NCBI GenBank assembly: GCA_035486285.1
Contig: DATHNF010000045.1
Span: 1-9,614, forward strand
Length of the DNA stretch: 9,614 nucleotides
From: DATHNF01 sp035486285
GTDB taxonomy: Bacteria; Patescibacteriota; Saccharimonadia; Saccharimonadales; UBA4665
Direction: 5' to 3'
Numbering within the stretch: position 1 is the stretch's first letter; each line of letters begins with the position of its first letter. The notes beneath the pieces are model-generated. The model was not told the DNA's origin, did no database searches, and was given only the letters and a program-made list of their open reading frames with translations. Positions 1 to 7,252 of this stretch are shown here, in pieces. A program made the translations under genes and the position numbers.

Positions 1-2330
1 TCAGCGTCGCTATTGCTAGCCGGCACATAGATTGGCTGTGTTATGTCAACTGGCTCGCCTGCCTGGTTCGGGCCAGTAATGTCTATCGTGTGGCCACCTG
101 GGCTTGTTGTACTTGGTATCGTGATAGAGCCCGAGATATCACCACTGCTTCCAGCGGTAAGCGTGCCGATTACTATCCCAGTACTGCCATCCATATGAAC
201 AGTGTAAGGGGCATTGGGTACTAGTCCACTCGTCAGTCCGTCAACTGCTAGCTGTGAACTACCGCCTGTGCCGACAACGGAATTCATCAGTCCGTTACTA
301 GGTATAAGTGTATTAATTGATCGCCCGCTTTTGGGTGCCTGCAACAGATTGTCGCTACTAGTGAAGGGAGGATTACTACCTGCCCCAACTTGCAAGTTAT
401 GAGTTTGTTGCAATATAGCCTGCTCTATCAACGCTTGCCCAAGGGCATTTGGATGGTAACTTTCCTTACCGAGCAGCTTAAGTCCAAAGGCTCCAGCATC
501 AGTACCGGCTGTCAAACCATTCGCCGCCACGTCGTAACTAGCCGCTTCACACAAACGATGGCCATCTAGGGCGTGGTCGATATCGACATAGGCTACGCTG
601 GCTGCGGCAGCAGCTTGCTGGATAGCGCTGTTTAAGTAATCAGTCAGCTCCTCGGCAAACTCCAATTCACTCTTGTCCAAATGTACGTTCAAGCCACAGC
701 TACCAGCGTCGTCGAATATTTGTGGATAGCCGATAGCGTATAACCGTTCCCCTGGTGCTTCGGCTAGCAGCTGCTTATATAACGCCGTCCAGCGCGGCAC
801 CGTCCGGTTGACCAGGCTTACCACTTCTTCGCGGTCTTCGTACGTGTTATAGCAAGTTTCATCACTCGCGTGTCGGCTCAGCTGGCTCTCAACGCACCTT
901 TGTAAAATATCACCAAAGCCAATATCATTGCCGCCAATGGAAACAGTGACTACTTGCGGCTGATACTGTGCGACAAATAGCTGCTGTGCCACATAGCCCG
1001 GCAAGAAATTAGTTTGCACTGACGCGAGGAGACTTGGATCAGTTTGTTCCAATTGCTCAAGGTTGAGCACATCCTTCACCTGTCCCCGGTAGCTGCTATT
1101 GGTGCTGCCAACGTCATTGATTGTCGCGCCGGAACAAGCCACCGAATGCCCGCCCGCCACACCAAATACATCGCGCGTTAGCAGCAACGGGTACGAATTA
1201 CTCGAAAGGTGGCACATATTGTCGCTGGTGTCAGTCCCCGGCAAGTAGTCAAAGGCGCCCTCTCCTGAGGTATAGGAGTCCCCCAAACCAATGTAGTTAG
1301 TTAGCGAAGTAATAGTATCAGTCGGCGCTAACTCGTATATGCCGTTGTTGCTGGTGCTGGCTGCCATAGCCTCGAAGCTCACTAGCCCGTCGTTAACAAA
1401 GCGGACATGCCGCACTGACTGCAGGCCTGGAATTTGTTGTTGTACGAACGCCCGATAGTCATATGATTGACAATGCTGAGGAGTTAAACTGCTTGAATTA
1501 CCACCACTGCACGTGGATAGGTCATAAACCTTGAACGACGTAACCGTATCATTCTCAATTGCCACATAACGTCCGTCATCACTGATAGCTACTTGTGATT
1601 TCAATAACGCCGGATTGCCTTGAATGGTAATCGCAGGCGCAAATGGGGTCATTGCCAGCGTTGCCAGGTTAATACGCACGAATGACCCCTCTAACGTCTC
1701 GGCAACCAGCCAGCTACCACTGCTTGAAAACGCGATTGTTTGAGGATTGACTATCAGGTGCTGGCCAGCTGGATCCTGTAAGAGCAGCTCTGGCGGAGCG
1801 GCCAACTGTTTAGCGGTCAACTGGCCGAGAAGGTTACGCTGATCACGCAAGGTGTTGAACGGGTTTTTGTATAAGCTAATATACGAACCGCCGGTGTTAG
1901 TGGCATCAAGCGTGATGAGGTCGAGTGCCTTCGGCCATGGCGCCAACACCTGGTGTGGCGAATAGGCAGTCAGGGGCAAACCCTCATCGGTGCCATTGAA
2001 GATGACCGTATCGTTATCACTGTCCAGCAAACCGAAAGCTGTGGGCGTGAAACAGCCAGTCTGCATCGTGCTGCTAGCCACCAAACGATAGGTCATTGGG
2101 CTACAATCAAGATTGCTCAACAGGTTTGGTTCGTCCTGCATGTTCCCTAAAGGGCTGACTTTACGTAGCGTTATAGCGTTTGGCCCGCCCCAATCGGGTG
2201 TAGTACCGGTAGTATTGCCGTTTACCGCATGTGTCAACGACGTACCAACTATGATGCACGCCAAGATAAGTGCCAAAGCTGACCAATACGTAAGCCGTCG
2301 CCTGCTCTGTCTTTGATTCGTTTGTCGCAT
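1..2330 (-). CDS. Secreted SGNH/GDSL esterase-like protein with N-terminal propeller-like region (3' end beyond window)
   Basis: The frame is open for 776 codons from ATG 2330 and leaves the window without a stop. The N-terminus is arginine-rich (QRQSRRR), followed by a hydrophobic stretch at residues 14-30 and a possible signal peptidase site after THA (35), so export is predicted. Residues about 60-340 look like beta-propeller blades, with repeated phrases such as IAFSSSGSWLVAE and VAISDDGRYVAIEN. The SGNH core starts near 345. Block I is GDSYTSGEG with nucleophile Ser352, block III is GGND with Asn468, and block V is ESYHPNALGQ with His626. Six core cysteines (373/399, 479/493, 545/594) are spaced like the three disulfides of Streptomyces SEST-type esterases. 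Residues about 680-776 resemble an Ig-like strand domain (PGGHTIDITG). The substrate is probably an ester of a lipid or polysaccharide outside the cell; this is inference. There is no clear Shine-Dalgarno. The upstream frame stays open, but ATG 2330 gives the natural signal peptide. Confidence 0.88.
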   Translation of the reverse strand, partial: MRQTNQRQSRRRLTYWSALALILACIIVGTSLTHAVNGNTTGTTPDWGGPNAITLRKVSPLGNMQDEPNLLSNLDCSPMTYRLVASSTMQTGCFTPTAFGLLDSDNDTVIFNGTDEGLPLTAYSPHQVLAPWPKALDLITLDATNTGGSYISLYKNPFNTLRDQRNLLGQLTAKQLAAPPELLLQDPAGQHLIVNPQTIAFSSSGSWLVAETLEGSFVRINLATLAMTPFAPAITIQGNPALLKSQVAISDDGRYVAIENDTVTSFKVYDLSTCSGGNSSSLTPQHCQSYDYRAFVQQQIPGLQSVRHVRFVNDGLVSFEAMAASTSNNGIYELAPTDTITSLTNYIGLGDSYTSGEGAFDYLPGTDTSDNMCHLSSNSYPLLLTRDVFGVAGGHSVACSGATINDVGSTNSSYRGQVKDVLNLEQLEQTDPSLLASVQTNFLPGYVAQQLFVAQYQPQVVTVSIGGNDIGFGDILQRCVESQLSRHASDETCYNTYEDREEVVSLVNRTVPRWTALYKQLLAEAPGERLYAIGYPQIFDDAGSCGLNVHLDKSELEFAEELTDYLNSAIQQAAAAASVAYVDIDHALDGHRLCEAASYDVAANGLTAGTDAGAFGLKLLGKESYHPNALGQALIEQAILQQTHNLQVGAGSNPPFTSSDNLLQAPKSGRSINTLIPSNGLMNSVVGTGGSSQLAVDGLTSGLVPNAPYTVHMDGSTGIVIGTLTAGSSGDISGSITIPSTTSPGGHTIDITGPNQAGEPVDITQPIYVPASNSDA

Positions 2331-2368
2331 AGTTGTTTCGACTATCTTGCAGCCTTGCTCTTGCCGCA

Positions 2369-2396
2369 AGCATAAGCGACCACTATGTGCCCACAA
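2369..2396 (-). promoter_or_regulatory. Possible sigma70 promoter for the SGNH gene
   Basis: On the minus strand, TTGTGG (2396-2391), a 16 nt spacer and TATGCT (2374-2369) would give a leader of roughly 30 nt before ATG 2330. The -35 match is only partial. An alternative -10-like GATAGT lies 10 nt before the ATG, so the choice is uncertain. Confidence 0.3.
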
Positions 2397-2444
2397 TTAA
2401 GAATGATTTAATCTCAGACCGTAGCCTTCACTTCCCTGCCCCGC

Positions 2445-2450
2445 TATACT
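2445..2450 (+). promoter_or_regulatory. -10 box (TATACT) placed for a leaderless HIT mRNA
   Basis: TATACT matches the sigma70 -10 consensus at 5 of 6 positions and ends 7 nt before ATG 2458. Transcription would therefore start at or next to the start codon. No good -35 is visible at 16-18 nt upstream. AAAGG at 2451-2455 is too close to the ATG (2 nt) to act as a normal Shine-Dalgarno. Confidence 0.5.
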
Positions 2451-2457
2451 AAAGGCC

Positions 2458-2850
2458 ATGAGCGACAGCATTTTCACGAAAATAATTAAGGGTGAAATCC
2501 CCTGCCATAAAATTTACGAGGATGATCAAACCCTCGCCTTCCTCGATATCCACCCCCAACTTCCTGGTCATACTCTGCTGATCCCCAAGCAACAGATTGA
2601 TGAGCTCTGGGACTTGCCGGATGATATATATCATCATCTCTGGAACGTTGCCCGCAAGATAGAAGGACGGCTCAAAGAGGTTATCAAATCCCCCCGAGTC
2701 GGTGTCGCCGTAGAGGGTTTTGGCGTGCCGCACGTTCATATTCATCTGATACCTCTGTATAAGCTCGAAGACTTCAAAAAACCGCAGGATCTGACCGCCG
2801 AACCCGATCATGACAAACTGGCTGCCATGGCGAAAAAATTGGCCTTCTGA
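2458..2850 (+). CDS. HIT-family (HinT-like) nucleotide hydrolase/transferase
   Basis: This is a complete 130-residue cytosolic protein of the histidine triad family, which acts on nucleoside phosphoramidates and other AMP-linked substrates. It opens with the family's characteristic IFTKIIKGEIPCHKIYED, followed by LAFLDIHPQLPGHTLLIPK. The triad is HVHIHLIP at residues 92-99; by family analogy His94, the middle residue, is the nucleophile that forms the covalent nucleotidyl intermediate. Length and motif order are normal for bacterial HinT. Only Cys16 is present of the cysteines that bind zinc in some homologues. The start at 2458 is supported by the well-placed -10 box and the standard N-terminus. 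A small membrane protein gene follows after 15 nt. The family call is certain; the physiological substrate is not known. Confidence 0.96.
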   Translation: MSDSIFTKIIKGEIPCHKIYEDDQTLAFLDIHPQLPGHTLLIPKQQIDELWDLPDDIYHHLWNVARKIEGRLKEVIKSPRVGVAVEGFGVPHVHIHLIPLYKLEDFKKPQDLTAEPDHDKLAAMAKKLAF

Positions 2851-2852
2851 GC

Positions 2853-2858
2853 TACAAT
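2853..2858 (+). promoter_or_regulatory. -10 box (TACAAT) ahead of the small membrane protein
   Basis: TACAAT matches the -10 consensus at 5 of 6 positions and ends 7 nt before ATG 2866, the same geometry as at the HIT gene. No -35 is evident because the upstream bases are HIT coding sequence. The gene may equally be co-transcribed with HIT. Confidence 0.4.
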
Positions 2859-2865
2859 ACATAGC

Positions 2866-3045
2866 ATGGACTTGCTATATTCAGCCTTCTTCGGTGCCGG
2901 CGTAGCCGGCTTCACGTACACCCGAATGGGCCGGCGGTTGGGCTACAATAACAGTGGTAACGTAGCGCTCGTCGTCGGCGTAGCCTTCGTGCTAACCACT
3001 ATTTTCTTCTACACTGTATTGGACCTGGTGCTCAACGTACACTGA
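2866..3045 (+). CDS. Small two-helix membrane protein, 59 aa, unknown function
   Basis: This short frame runs ATG GAC TTG to TGA and encodes 59 residues. It begins with a hydrophobic glycine/alanine-rich segment (LLYSAFFGAGVAGFTY, residues 3-18). A basic loop follows (RMGRRLGYNNSGN, 20-32), then a clear transmembrane helix (VALVVGVAFVLTTIFFYTVL, 33-52) and a short tail. The positive loop between two helices suggests a hairpin with the loop in the cytoplasm. It starts 15 nt after the HIT stop, on the same strand. I do not recognise the family. In its favour as a real gene are the coherent membrane topology, the position in a gap that would otherwise be empty, and a -10-like box 7 nt upstream. 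Confidence 0.7.
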   Translation: MDLLYSAFFGAGVAGFTYTRMGRRLGYNNSGNVALVVGVAFVLTTIFFYTVLDLVLNVH

Positions 3046-3060
3046 TCTCGCTGCGCATTG

Positions 3061-3076
3061 TAATTAGTACTGATTA
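3061..3076 (+). repeat. Imperfect palindrome, possible operator
   Basis: TAATTAGTACTGATTA is a dyad of TAAT and ATTA arms around AGTACT, with one mismatched pair. It sits 37 nt upstream of the proposed -35 of the XRE-HAD gene, in the gap after the small membrane protein gene. Size and symmetry fit a dimeric XRE-type regulator site, so autoregulation is possible but unproven. A weak GGCT/AGCC inverted repeat follows at about 3079-3094. Confidence 0.25.
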
Positions 3077-3113
3077 CGGGCTTTATGCTTAGCCGTTTAA
3101 TGTTACCTATACC

Positions 3114-3142
3114 TTGGCTTTCCCAGAGATAATTGGTACTAT
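3114..3142 (+). promoter_or_regulatory. sigma70-type promoter of the XRE-HAD gene
   Basis: TTGGCT (3114-3119), a 17 nt spacer and TACTAT (3137-3142) form a plausible promoter. The -10 directly abuts ATG 3143, so an mRNA starting 6-7 nt downstream would begin at ATG 3149. That favours the second ATG as the start codon. Confidence 0.5.
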
Positions 3143-3148
3143 ATGGCT

Positions 3149-3991
3149 ATGGATGAGAAGGGGTTGGGTAAACAGTTGCAGGCGGCACGCCAGAAAGCCG
3201 GTTTGACGCAGCAACAGCTCTGCCAGCAGGCTAATCTGAGCTTCTCGACGCTGACCAAGATTGAGCGCGGTGCCATCAAGGCCCCCTCTATCTTCACCAT
3301 CCAAGCCATTGCCAGCGCCCTAGGTACCAGCCTCGACGAACTGGTTGGCTCGGCCGCCGGTCCGCGCCGGACCTTGCTGAAAACTAAGAGCGGCGTCAGC
3401 TTTGTTTACTTTGATATCAATGGCAGCCTGATTCATTTCTTCCAACAAGCTTTTACACGTATTGCCCAAGAAACTGGCGCGCCGATTGACGTCATTGAAT
3501 CAACTTACTTGCGTTTCAATGATGAGGTTTGCCGTGGCACCATGAGCCTGCAGGACTTCAATCAGGCTATGCGGGAACGTTTGCAAGTAGCGGACTTTGA
3601 TTGGAAGCGTTATTACCTCGAGGCGGTGGAGCCTGTTGAATCACTCCAAGAGCTGCTAGTGTGGGCCAGTGAGCGGTACCGGGTGGGCTTGTTGACCAAT
3701 ATTATGCCTGGTTTCGTCTCGGCTATGCTGGCTGCCGGCAAGCTACCGCATATTCGCTATGATGCCATTATCGATTCTTCAGAACTCGGTACGATCAAGC
3801 CGGAGACTAAAATCTATGAGATTGCCACCCAGCGCGCCGGCGTACCTCCGGAAGAAATTCTCCTTATAGATGACACCCGAGCCAATGTGGTGGCCGCGGC
3901 CCAATTGGGCTGGCATGTATCCCTGTTTGACGACTACCAGCTCGATGATTCTATCGCCAAACTTCGTGCTTCCCTCGAGCCTAGCTCATAA
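3149..3991 (+). CDS. XRE helix-turn-helix / HAD-like hydrolase fusion
   Basis: The protein has 280 residues from ATG 3149; ATG 3143 would add two. Residues about 6-66 are an XRE/HTH_3 DNA-binding domain (ARQKAGLTQQQLCQQANLS, then LTKIERGAIKAPS and LGTSLDELVG). Residues about 83-265 are a HAD-superfamily domain with a helical cap. Motif I is FDINGSL with nucleophile Asp89, motif II is LLTN with Thr183, motif III is IKPETKIYE with Lys217, and motif IV is LLIDDTRANV with Asp241-Asp242. The second acidic residue of motif I (DxD), the general acid/base in phosphatases, is Asn91 here. The HAD part may therefore be a poor phosphatase, have other chemistry, or serve as a ligand sensor for the DNA-binding domain. 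It is followed by convergent valS, 21 nt away. Both domain calls are strong; the function is inferred. Confidence 0.93.
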   Translation: MDEKGLGKQLQAARQKAGLTQQQLCQQANLSFSTLTKIERGAIKAPSIFTIQAIASALGTSLDELVGSAAGPRRTLLKTKSGVSFVYFDINGSLIHFFQQAFTRIAQETGAPIDVIESTYLRFNDEVCRGTMSLQDFNQAMRERLQVADFDWKRYYLEAVEPVESLQELLVWASERYRVGLLTNIMPGFVSAMLAAGKLPHIRYDAIIDSSELGTIKPETKIYEIATQRAGVPPEEILLIDDTRANVVAAAQLGWHVSLFDDYQLDDSIAKLRASLEPSS

Positions 3992-4012
3992 CAGTTCGTC
4001 AGGATAGAAACC

Positions 4013-6565
4013 CTAACTTGTAAAGCGTTTTTGCTCCGCTTCTATACTGGCGGCTAGCTCCTTGGCTTCGGCGAGCTGCTGTTTGGTTTGGTCTACGACG
4101 CGAACAGGGGCGTTTTGGACGTAGTTTTTGTTTGCAAGGCGGTCTTCCAACTGCTTGATAAGGAATATTTGTTTAACACGCCTATCTGCCAACTCTTCGA
4201 GATAGGCTTGAGCAGCGCCTTTATCAATATCTAACCAGCAAGCGTAGCGGGTAGTGGTCAGGCGTAGGCCGTTGCCCTTCTCTACTTCAGTAACGGCCTG
4301 CAGCCGAGCTAGCCGTTTGATACTAGTGGCGTTGACGCGAAGGAACGGTACGTCGGTGTAATACAGGGTAGCGCCTGTGACCTTGAGGGCCTTGGTGATG
4401 AAACGTATCTCAGTGACAATGGTTTGGATTTCGGCAAAATCAGCCGCTTGCTTAGCGCTACTCTCCAGTGCTTTCTGCAAAGTGCGCGTAGCTAAGATCG
4501 AATCAGCCTCCCAGGCCAGCGTCTGCCAAATAGTCTCGGTCAGGAATGGCGCGAATGGGTGGGTTATTGTCAAGACTGACTCTAGTAAATATGCCAGCAG
4601 CGGTTTATTTGGCTCGGCCTTACTAGCTTCGATGTACCAGTCAGCTAGATCGTCCCAAACGAAATGATACAGCGTCTCATAGGCCTCGCTAAAGCGATAA
4701 CTGTCCAAATCCGACCCTATCTTCTCTTGAGACTGTTGTAATTTGCTCAATATCCAATGATCGGCCGGAGTCGTCGCTTTCGCTCCTTTCCTGTCAGGTT
4801 CATCGCCAATAACATCTTCAATGTAGCGGGCGATGTTCCACAGCTTGTTGCAGAAGTTGCGGGCATCTTCGACTTTGCGCTGATCATAGCCCCTGTTTAC
4901 TGCGGCTGAGCGGGCGCTAATAATGCCCATCCGCAGTGCATCAGAGCCGTACTGCTCGACAACCGGCAGTGGGTCGACGACATTACCAATCGACTTACTC
5001 ATTTTGGCGCCGTCTTCAGCCATCACATAGCCATGCACGTACACTTCTTCGAAGGGCACCTTGCCGGTTACATAAAGTCCCAGCATGATCATGCGACTGA
5101 CCCACGGGTATAGGATCTCGCCACCTGTTTCCATGAGACTGAGCGGGTAAAATTTCTGGTAGTCTTTGCTATGAGGATAACCAAGTGTCGCATACGGCCA
5201 GGAACTGCTGGAAAACCAGGTATCAAGTACGTCCGGGTCGCGCTTGTAGGTTTTACCGTCTACCGTAATAATTTCTTCTTGAACCCGTTCGTCGTAGATC
5301 CAGTCCTCCGGCTCATCAACATTCTGAAAAGCCGGTATGGGAATGCCCCAGGCGATCTGGCGGCTGATGTTCCAGTCGCGCAAGCCTTCCAGGTAGGTTA
5401 CTAGTTGTGTTTTTTTGGCTTCAGGATAAAAGGTTATTTTATCGGCTTTAAGGGCATCCATGGCTTGCTTGGCTAAGGGCTGCATGTTGACGAACCACTG
5501 TTCACGTAATAATGGCTCGATGACAGTGTCGCATTTGTAGCAGTGGCCAACATTGTGCGTGTAGGCTTCGGCTTTGACCAGAAAACCCTGCTCTTCCAGA
5601 TCCGCGACGACTTTTTTGCGGCCCTGCTCAACCGTTAGGCCGCGGTATCTTTCGGACACCTCTATGAGTTTCCCCTCGGTGCTAATAACAGAGATAAATG
5701 GCAAATCATGCCGCTTGCCTGCCTCGAAGTCATTCGGATCATGAGCCGGTGTGATCTTCACTGCACCGGTACCAAACTTCATATCCACGAAATCATCGGC
5801 GATGATTGGAATTTCACGCTGCGTGAGCGGCAACTTAACCGTTTTGCCAATGAACTGTTTGTAACGCGTATCTTTTGGATTGACGGCCACTGCGGTGTCG
5901 CCCAGCATGGTCTCCGGCCTGGTTGTAGCGACCACCACTTCCCCACTGCCGTCCACCAGCGGGTAACGGATATGCCATAAATGGCCCTTGACCTCTTTGA
6001 AAACGACTTCAATATCCGCGAAAGCCGTGCCGTGGAAGGTGCAGAAGTTTACTAAACGCTCACCCCGATAAATAAGCTCCTCGTTCCACATTTTGCGAAA
6101 GGTAGCATACGCCTGACGCACGATCTTGTCGTCCAAGGTAAAAGTGAAACGTGACCAGTCACAACTGACGCCCATCTTGCGCATTTGGTCTGAGAAGCTG
6201 GCCCGGTTGAGTGCCACGAAGTCCCAAATCTGTTGGTAGAGCTGTTCACGTGAAAAATCAAAGCGGCTCTTCCCTTCCTTGGCCAACTGCTTCTCGTATA
6301 CCGATTGGGTCTCGAAGCCAGCATGGTCGGCTCCTGGTAGCAGCAGCACTGATTCACCCTTTGACCGGTGATGGCGCGCGGCAATATCCTCAAGTGCGGC
6401 TGTTAGCTCATAGCCGATGTGGAGGTTGGCGTTGGCGTTCGGGGGCGGCATAACGATAGAGAACGCCTTGCCTTTACCACTTGGCGTAAACACCTCGCTC
6501 TTCTCCCACAGTGCGTAAATATCGCTTTCGTACTGCCCGGGCTCGTAAACTTTCGGTAATTTCAT
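4013..6565 (-). CDS. valS: Valine--tRNA ligase (class Ia)
   Basis: This 850-residue cytosolic enzyme charges tRNA-Val with valine. The Rossmann core begins with IVMPPPNANANLHIGYELT, where the HIGH signature (49-52) reads HIGY, then LLPGADHAGFETQ (76-87). The CP1 editing domain (about 190-340) has ATTRPETMLGD and GTGAVKITPAHDPNDF, features for deacylating Thr-tRNA. HCYKC (341-345) may be part of a metal site. WNISRQIAWGIPIPAF (398-413) and ETGGEILYPWVSRMI (479-493) follow, and KMSKS is intact at 521-525. The anticodon-binding helical domain spans about 600-740. The C-terminal coiled-coil arm typical of ValRS (LEDRLANKNYVQNAPVRVV and onward) occupies about 775-848 and separates it from IleRS and LeuRS. 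It is slightly shorter than most bacterial ValRS. It is transcribed alone, with the start supported by the conserved N-terminus. Confidence 0.96.
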   Translation of the reverse strand: MKLPKVYEPGQYESDIYALWEKSEVFTPSGKGKAFSIVMPPPNANANLHIGYELTAALEDIAARHHRSKGESVLLLPGADHAGFETQSVYEKQLAKEGKSRFDFSREQLYQQIWDFVALNRASFSDQMRKMGVSCDWSRFTFTLDDKIVRQAYATFRKMWNEELIYRGERLVNFCTFHGTAFADIEVVFKEVKGHLWHIRYPLVDGSGEVVVATTRPETMLGDTAVAVNPKDTRYKQFIGKTVKLPLTQREIPIIADDFVDMKFGTGAVKITPAHDPNDFEAGKRHDLPFISVISTEGKLIEVSERYRGLTVEQGRKKVVADLEEQGFLVKAEAYTHNVGHCYKCDTVIEPLLREQWFVNMQPLAKQAMDALKADKITFYPEAKKTQLVTYLEGLRDWNISRQIAWGIPIPAFQNVDEPEDWIYDERVQEEIITVDGKTYKRDPDVLDTWFSSSSWPYATLGYPHSKDYQKFYPLSLMETGGEILYPWVSRMIMLGLYVTGKVPFEEVYVHGYVMAEDGAKMSKSIGNVVDPLPVVEQYGSDALRMGIISARSAAVNRGYDQRKVEDARNFCNKLWNIARYIEDVIGDEPDRKGAKATTPADHWILSKLQQSQEKIGSDLDSYRFSEAYETLYHFVWDDLADWYIEASKAEPNKPLLAYLLESVLTITHPFAPFLTETIWQTLAWEADSILATRTLQKALESSAKQAADFAEIQTIVTEIRFITKALKVTGATLYYTDVPFLRVNATSIKRLARLQAVTEVEKGNGLRLTTTRYACWLDIDKGAAQAYLEELADRRVKQIFLIKQLEDRLANKNYVQNAPVRVVDQTKQQLAEAKELAASIEAEQKRFTS

Positions 6566-6574
6566 ACGCTACTC

Positions 6575-6580
6575 ATCATA
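6575..6580 (-). promoter_or_regulatory. Extended -10 box (TGG-TATGAT) of valS
   Basis: On the minus strand TATGAT, preceded by TGG (extended -10), ends 9 nt before the valS ATG. Any leader would be only a few nucleotides long or absent. AGAGGTGG lies upstream of this box and too far from the ATG to be a ribosome binding site. The -35 region (TTCTGG at 17 nt) is weak. Confidence 0.45.
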
Positions 6581-6638
6581 CCACCTCTGTAATAATTCCA
6601 GAAACGACTATTGTTTTCCAGCAACAGGAACAGGGAAC

Positions 6639-6667
6639 TTGACAAATATGAAGGGCAAATGTTTAAT
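6639..6667 (+). promoter_or_regulatory. sigma70 promoter of the 6710 gene
   Basis: TTGACA (6639-6644, perfect -35), a 17 nt spacer and TTTAAT (6662-6667, 5 of 6) give a leader of about 35 nt. A second AT-rich box, TAAAAT at 6683-6688, could be an alternative -10. Confidence 0.6.
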
Positions 6668-6698
6668 ACTGCTGGTAAGGTGTAAAATTATCTATAGC

Positions 6699-6704
6699 GA
6701 GGAG
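6699..6704 (+). promoter_or_regulatory. Strong Shine-Dalgarno (GAGGAG) for ATG 6710
   Basis: GAGGAG lies 5 nt before ATG 6710 and fixes that start. It is the only canonical Shine-Dalgarno I see ahead of a gene in this window. Confidence 0.75.
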
Positions 6705-6709
6705 TTACG

Positions 6710-7252
6710 ATGCGACCCCAAGAGAGCAGACGCCAGCCTGACGAACGGTTTTATTTCGAGAGTCGCGAACTTGTCGTCGACAGGAAAGTACTGCCGGAGC
6801 ACGTACCAACAGCAGAGAGCCTAAATAGTCGTTCAATAGTGGGCATGTATCGTAACGGTGAGGGTAATCCATTGAGTATAGAGCACACTGGTATGAGCTG
6901 GAGACACTACCCGCAAGCAGGCGTGCAACTATTGAGTATCGAAACAGCGACCGGCGAGACTGCCTATAGCTATAGTGGTGATGACGAGTACATGCAGGCA
7001 AGTTGCAGCGGGGAAACCGTCGGCCGCTACGAAGTTCAGCCGGGCGACTTACTCATAACAGAACGCTCAGTTGCTGGTCGTGAGGAAGTTATTATCGTAC
7101 CGGCAGACGAACCATTACCCAATGCCGAAGGACATCCTAGCTACCAGCCCAGCCGATCAACGCATGTTGCAAGAAGAGGTGGGTTACGACCGCTCTCTTA
7201 CTGGTATGTTGTCGACCAGCGACATTCTTGTTACTTACCTCAAATGGTTTAG
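6710..7252 (+). CDS. Unrecognised protein; frame probably breaks near 7118-7130
   Basis: The frame encodes 180 residues from an ATG with a strong promoter and ribosome binding site. Residues 1-137 are charged and soluble, with no signal peptide or membrane helix. The middle looks beta-strand-rich (GVQLLSIETATGETAYSYSG, about 71-90; GRYEVQPGDLLITER, about 105-119; EEVIIVPADEP, 125-135). I do not recognise the family. After about residue 138 the frame gives arginine-, histidine- and tryptophan-rich text typical of a wrong frame (THVARRGGLRPLSYWYVVDQ). From about 7122 the +1 frame gives a natural amphipathic end that stops at 7301. The intended product is probably about 196 residues joined near CCC 7118-7120. 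A real frameshift mutation, a sequencing or assembly indel, programmed +1 shifting and overlapping genes are all possible. It converges on tsaD. Confidence 0.65.
   Translation: MRPQESRRQPDERFYFESRELVVDRKVLPEHVPTAESLNSRSIVGMYRNGEGNPLSIEHTGMSWRHYPQAGVQLLSIETATGETAYSYSGDDEYMQASCSGETVGRYEVQPGDLLITERSVAGREEVIIVPADEPLPNAEGHPSYQPSRSTHVARRGGLRPLSYWYVVDQRHSCYLPQMV

Noticed and set aside
1953..2316. Plus-strand open frames at 1953-2150 and 2113-2316, and others at 214-402
   Set aside because: They lie antisense inside the long SGNH frame, which has clear catalytic blocks, and their translations lack any coherent protein character.
2300..2330. Twin-arginine or lipoprotein signal in the SGNH N-terminus (SRRRLTY, LILAC)
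   Set aside because: The RR context lacks the Tat FLK part. The cysteine sits mid-helix with Leu at -2, a poor lipobox. An ordinary Sec signal fits better.
2161..2373. Minus-strand frame of 70 residues overlapping the SGNH start
   Set aside because: It is the neighbouring frame of the SGNH N-terminus; the signal peptide is encoded from ATG 2330 in the long frame.
2449..2862. 137-residue minus-strand frame opposite the HIT gene
   Set aside because: It is an almost exact antisense shadow of the HIT gene, whose triad motif settles the coding strand.
2848..2862. TGA recoded to an amino acid, as in some CPR lineages
   Set aside because: The HIT protein ends at its family-typical place at TGA, and the 59-residue gene also ends in TGA. 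Standard code 11 explains the window.
3077..3100. GGCT-N8-AGCC hairpin after the small membrane gene as an intrinsic terminator
   Set aside because: The stem is only 4 bp and what follows is not a real T-run, so it was not listed as a terminator.
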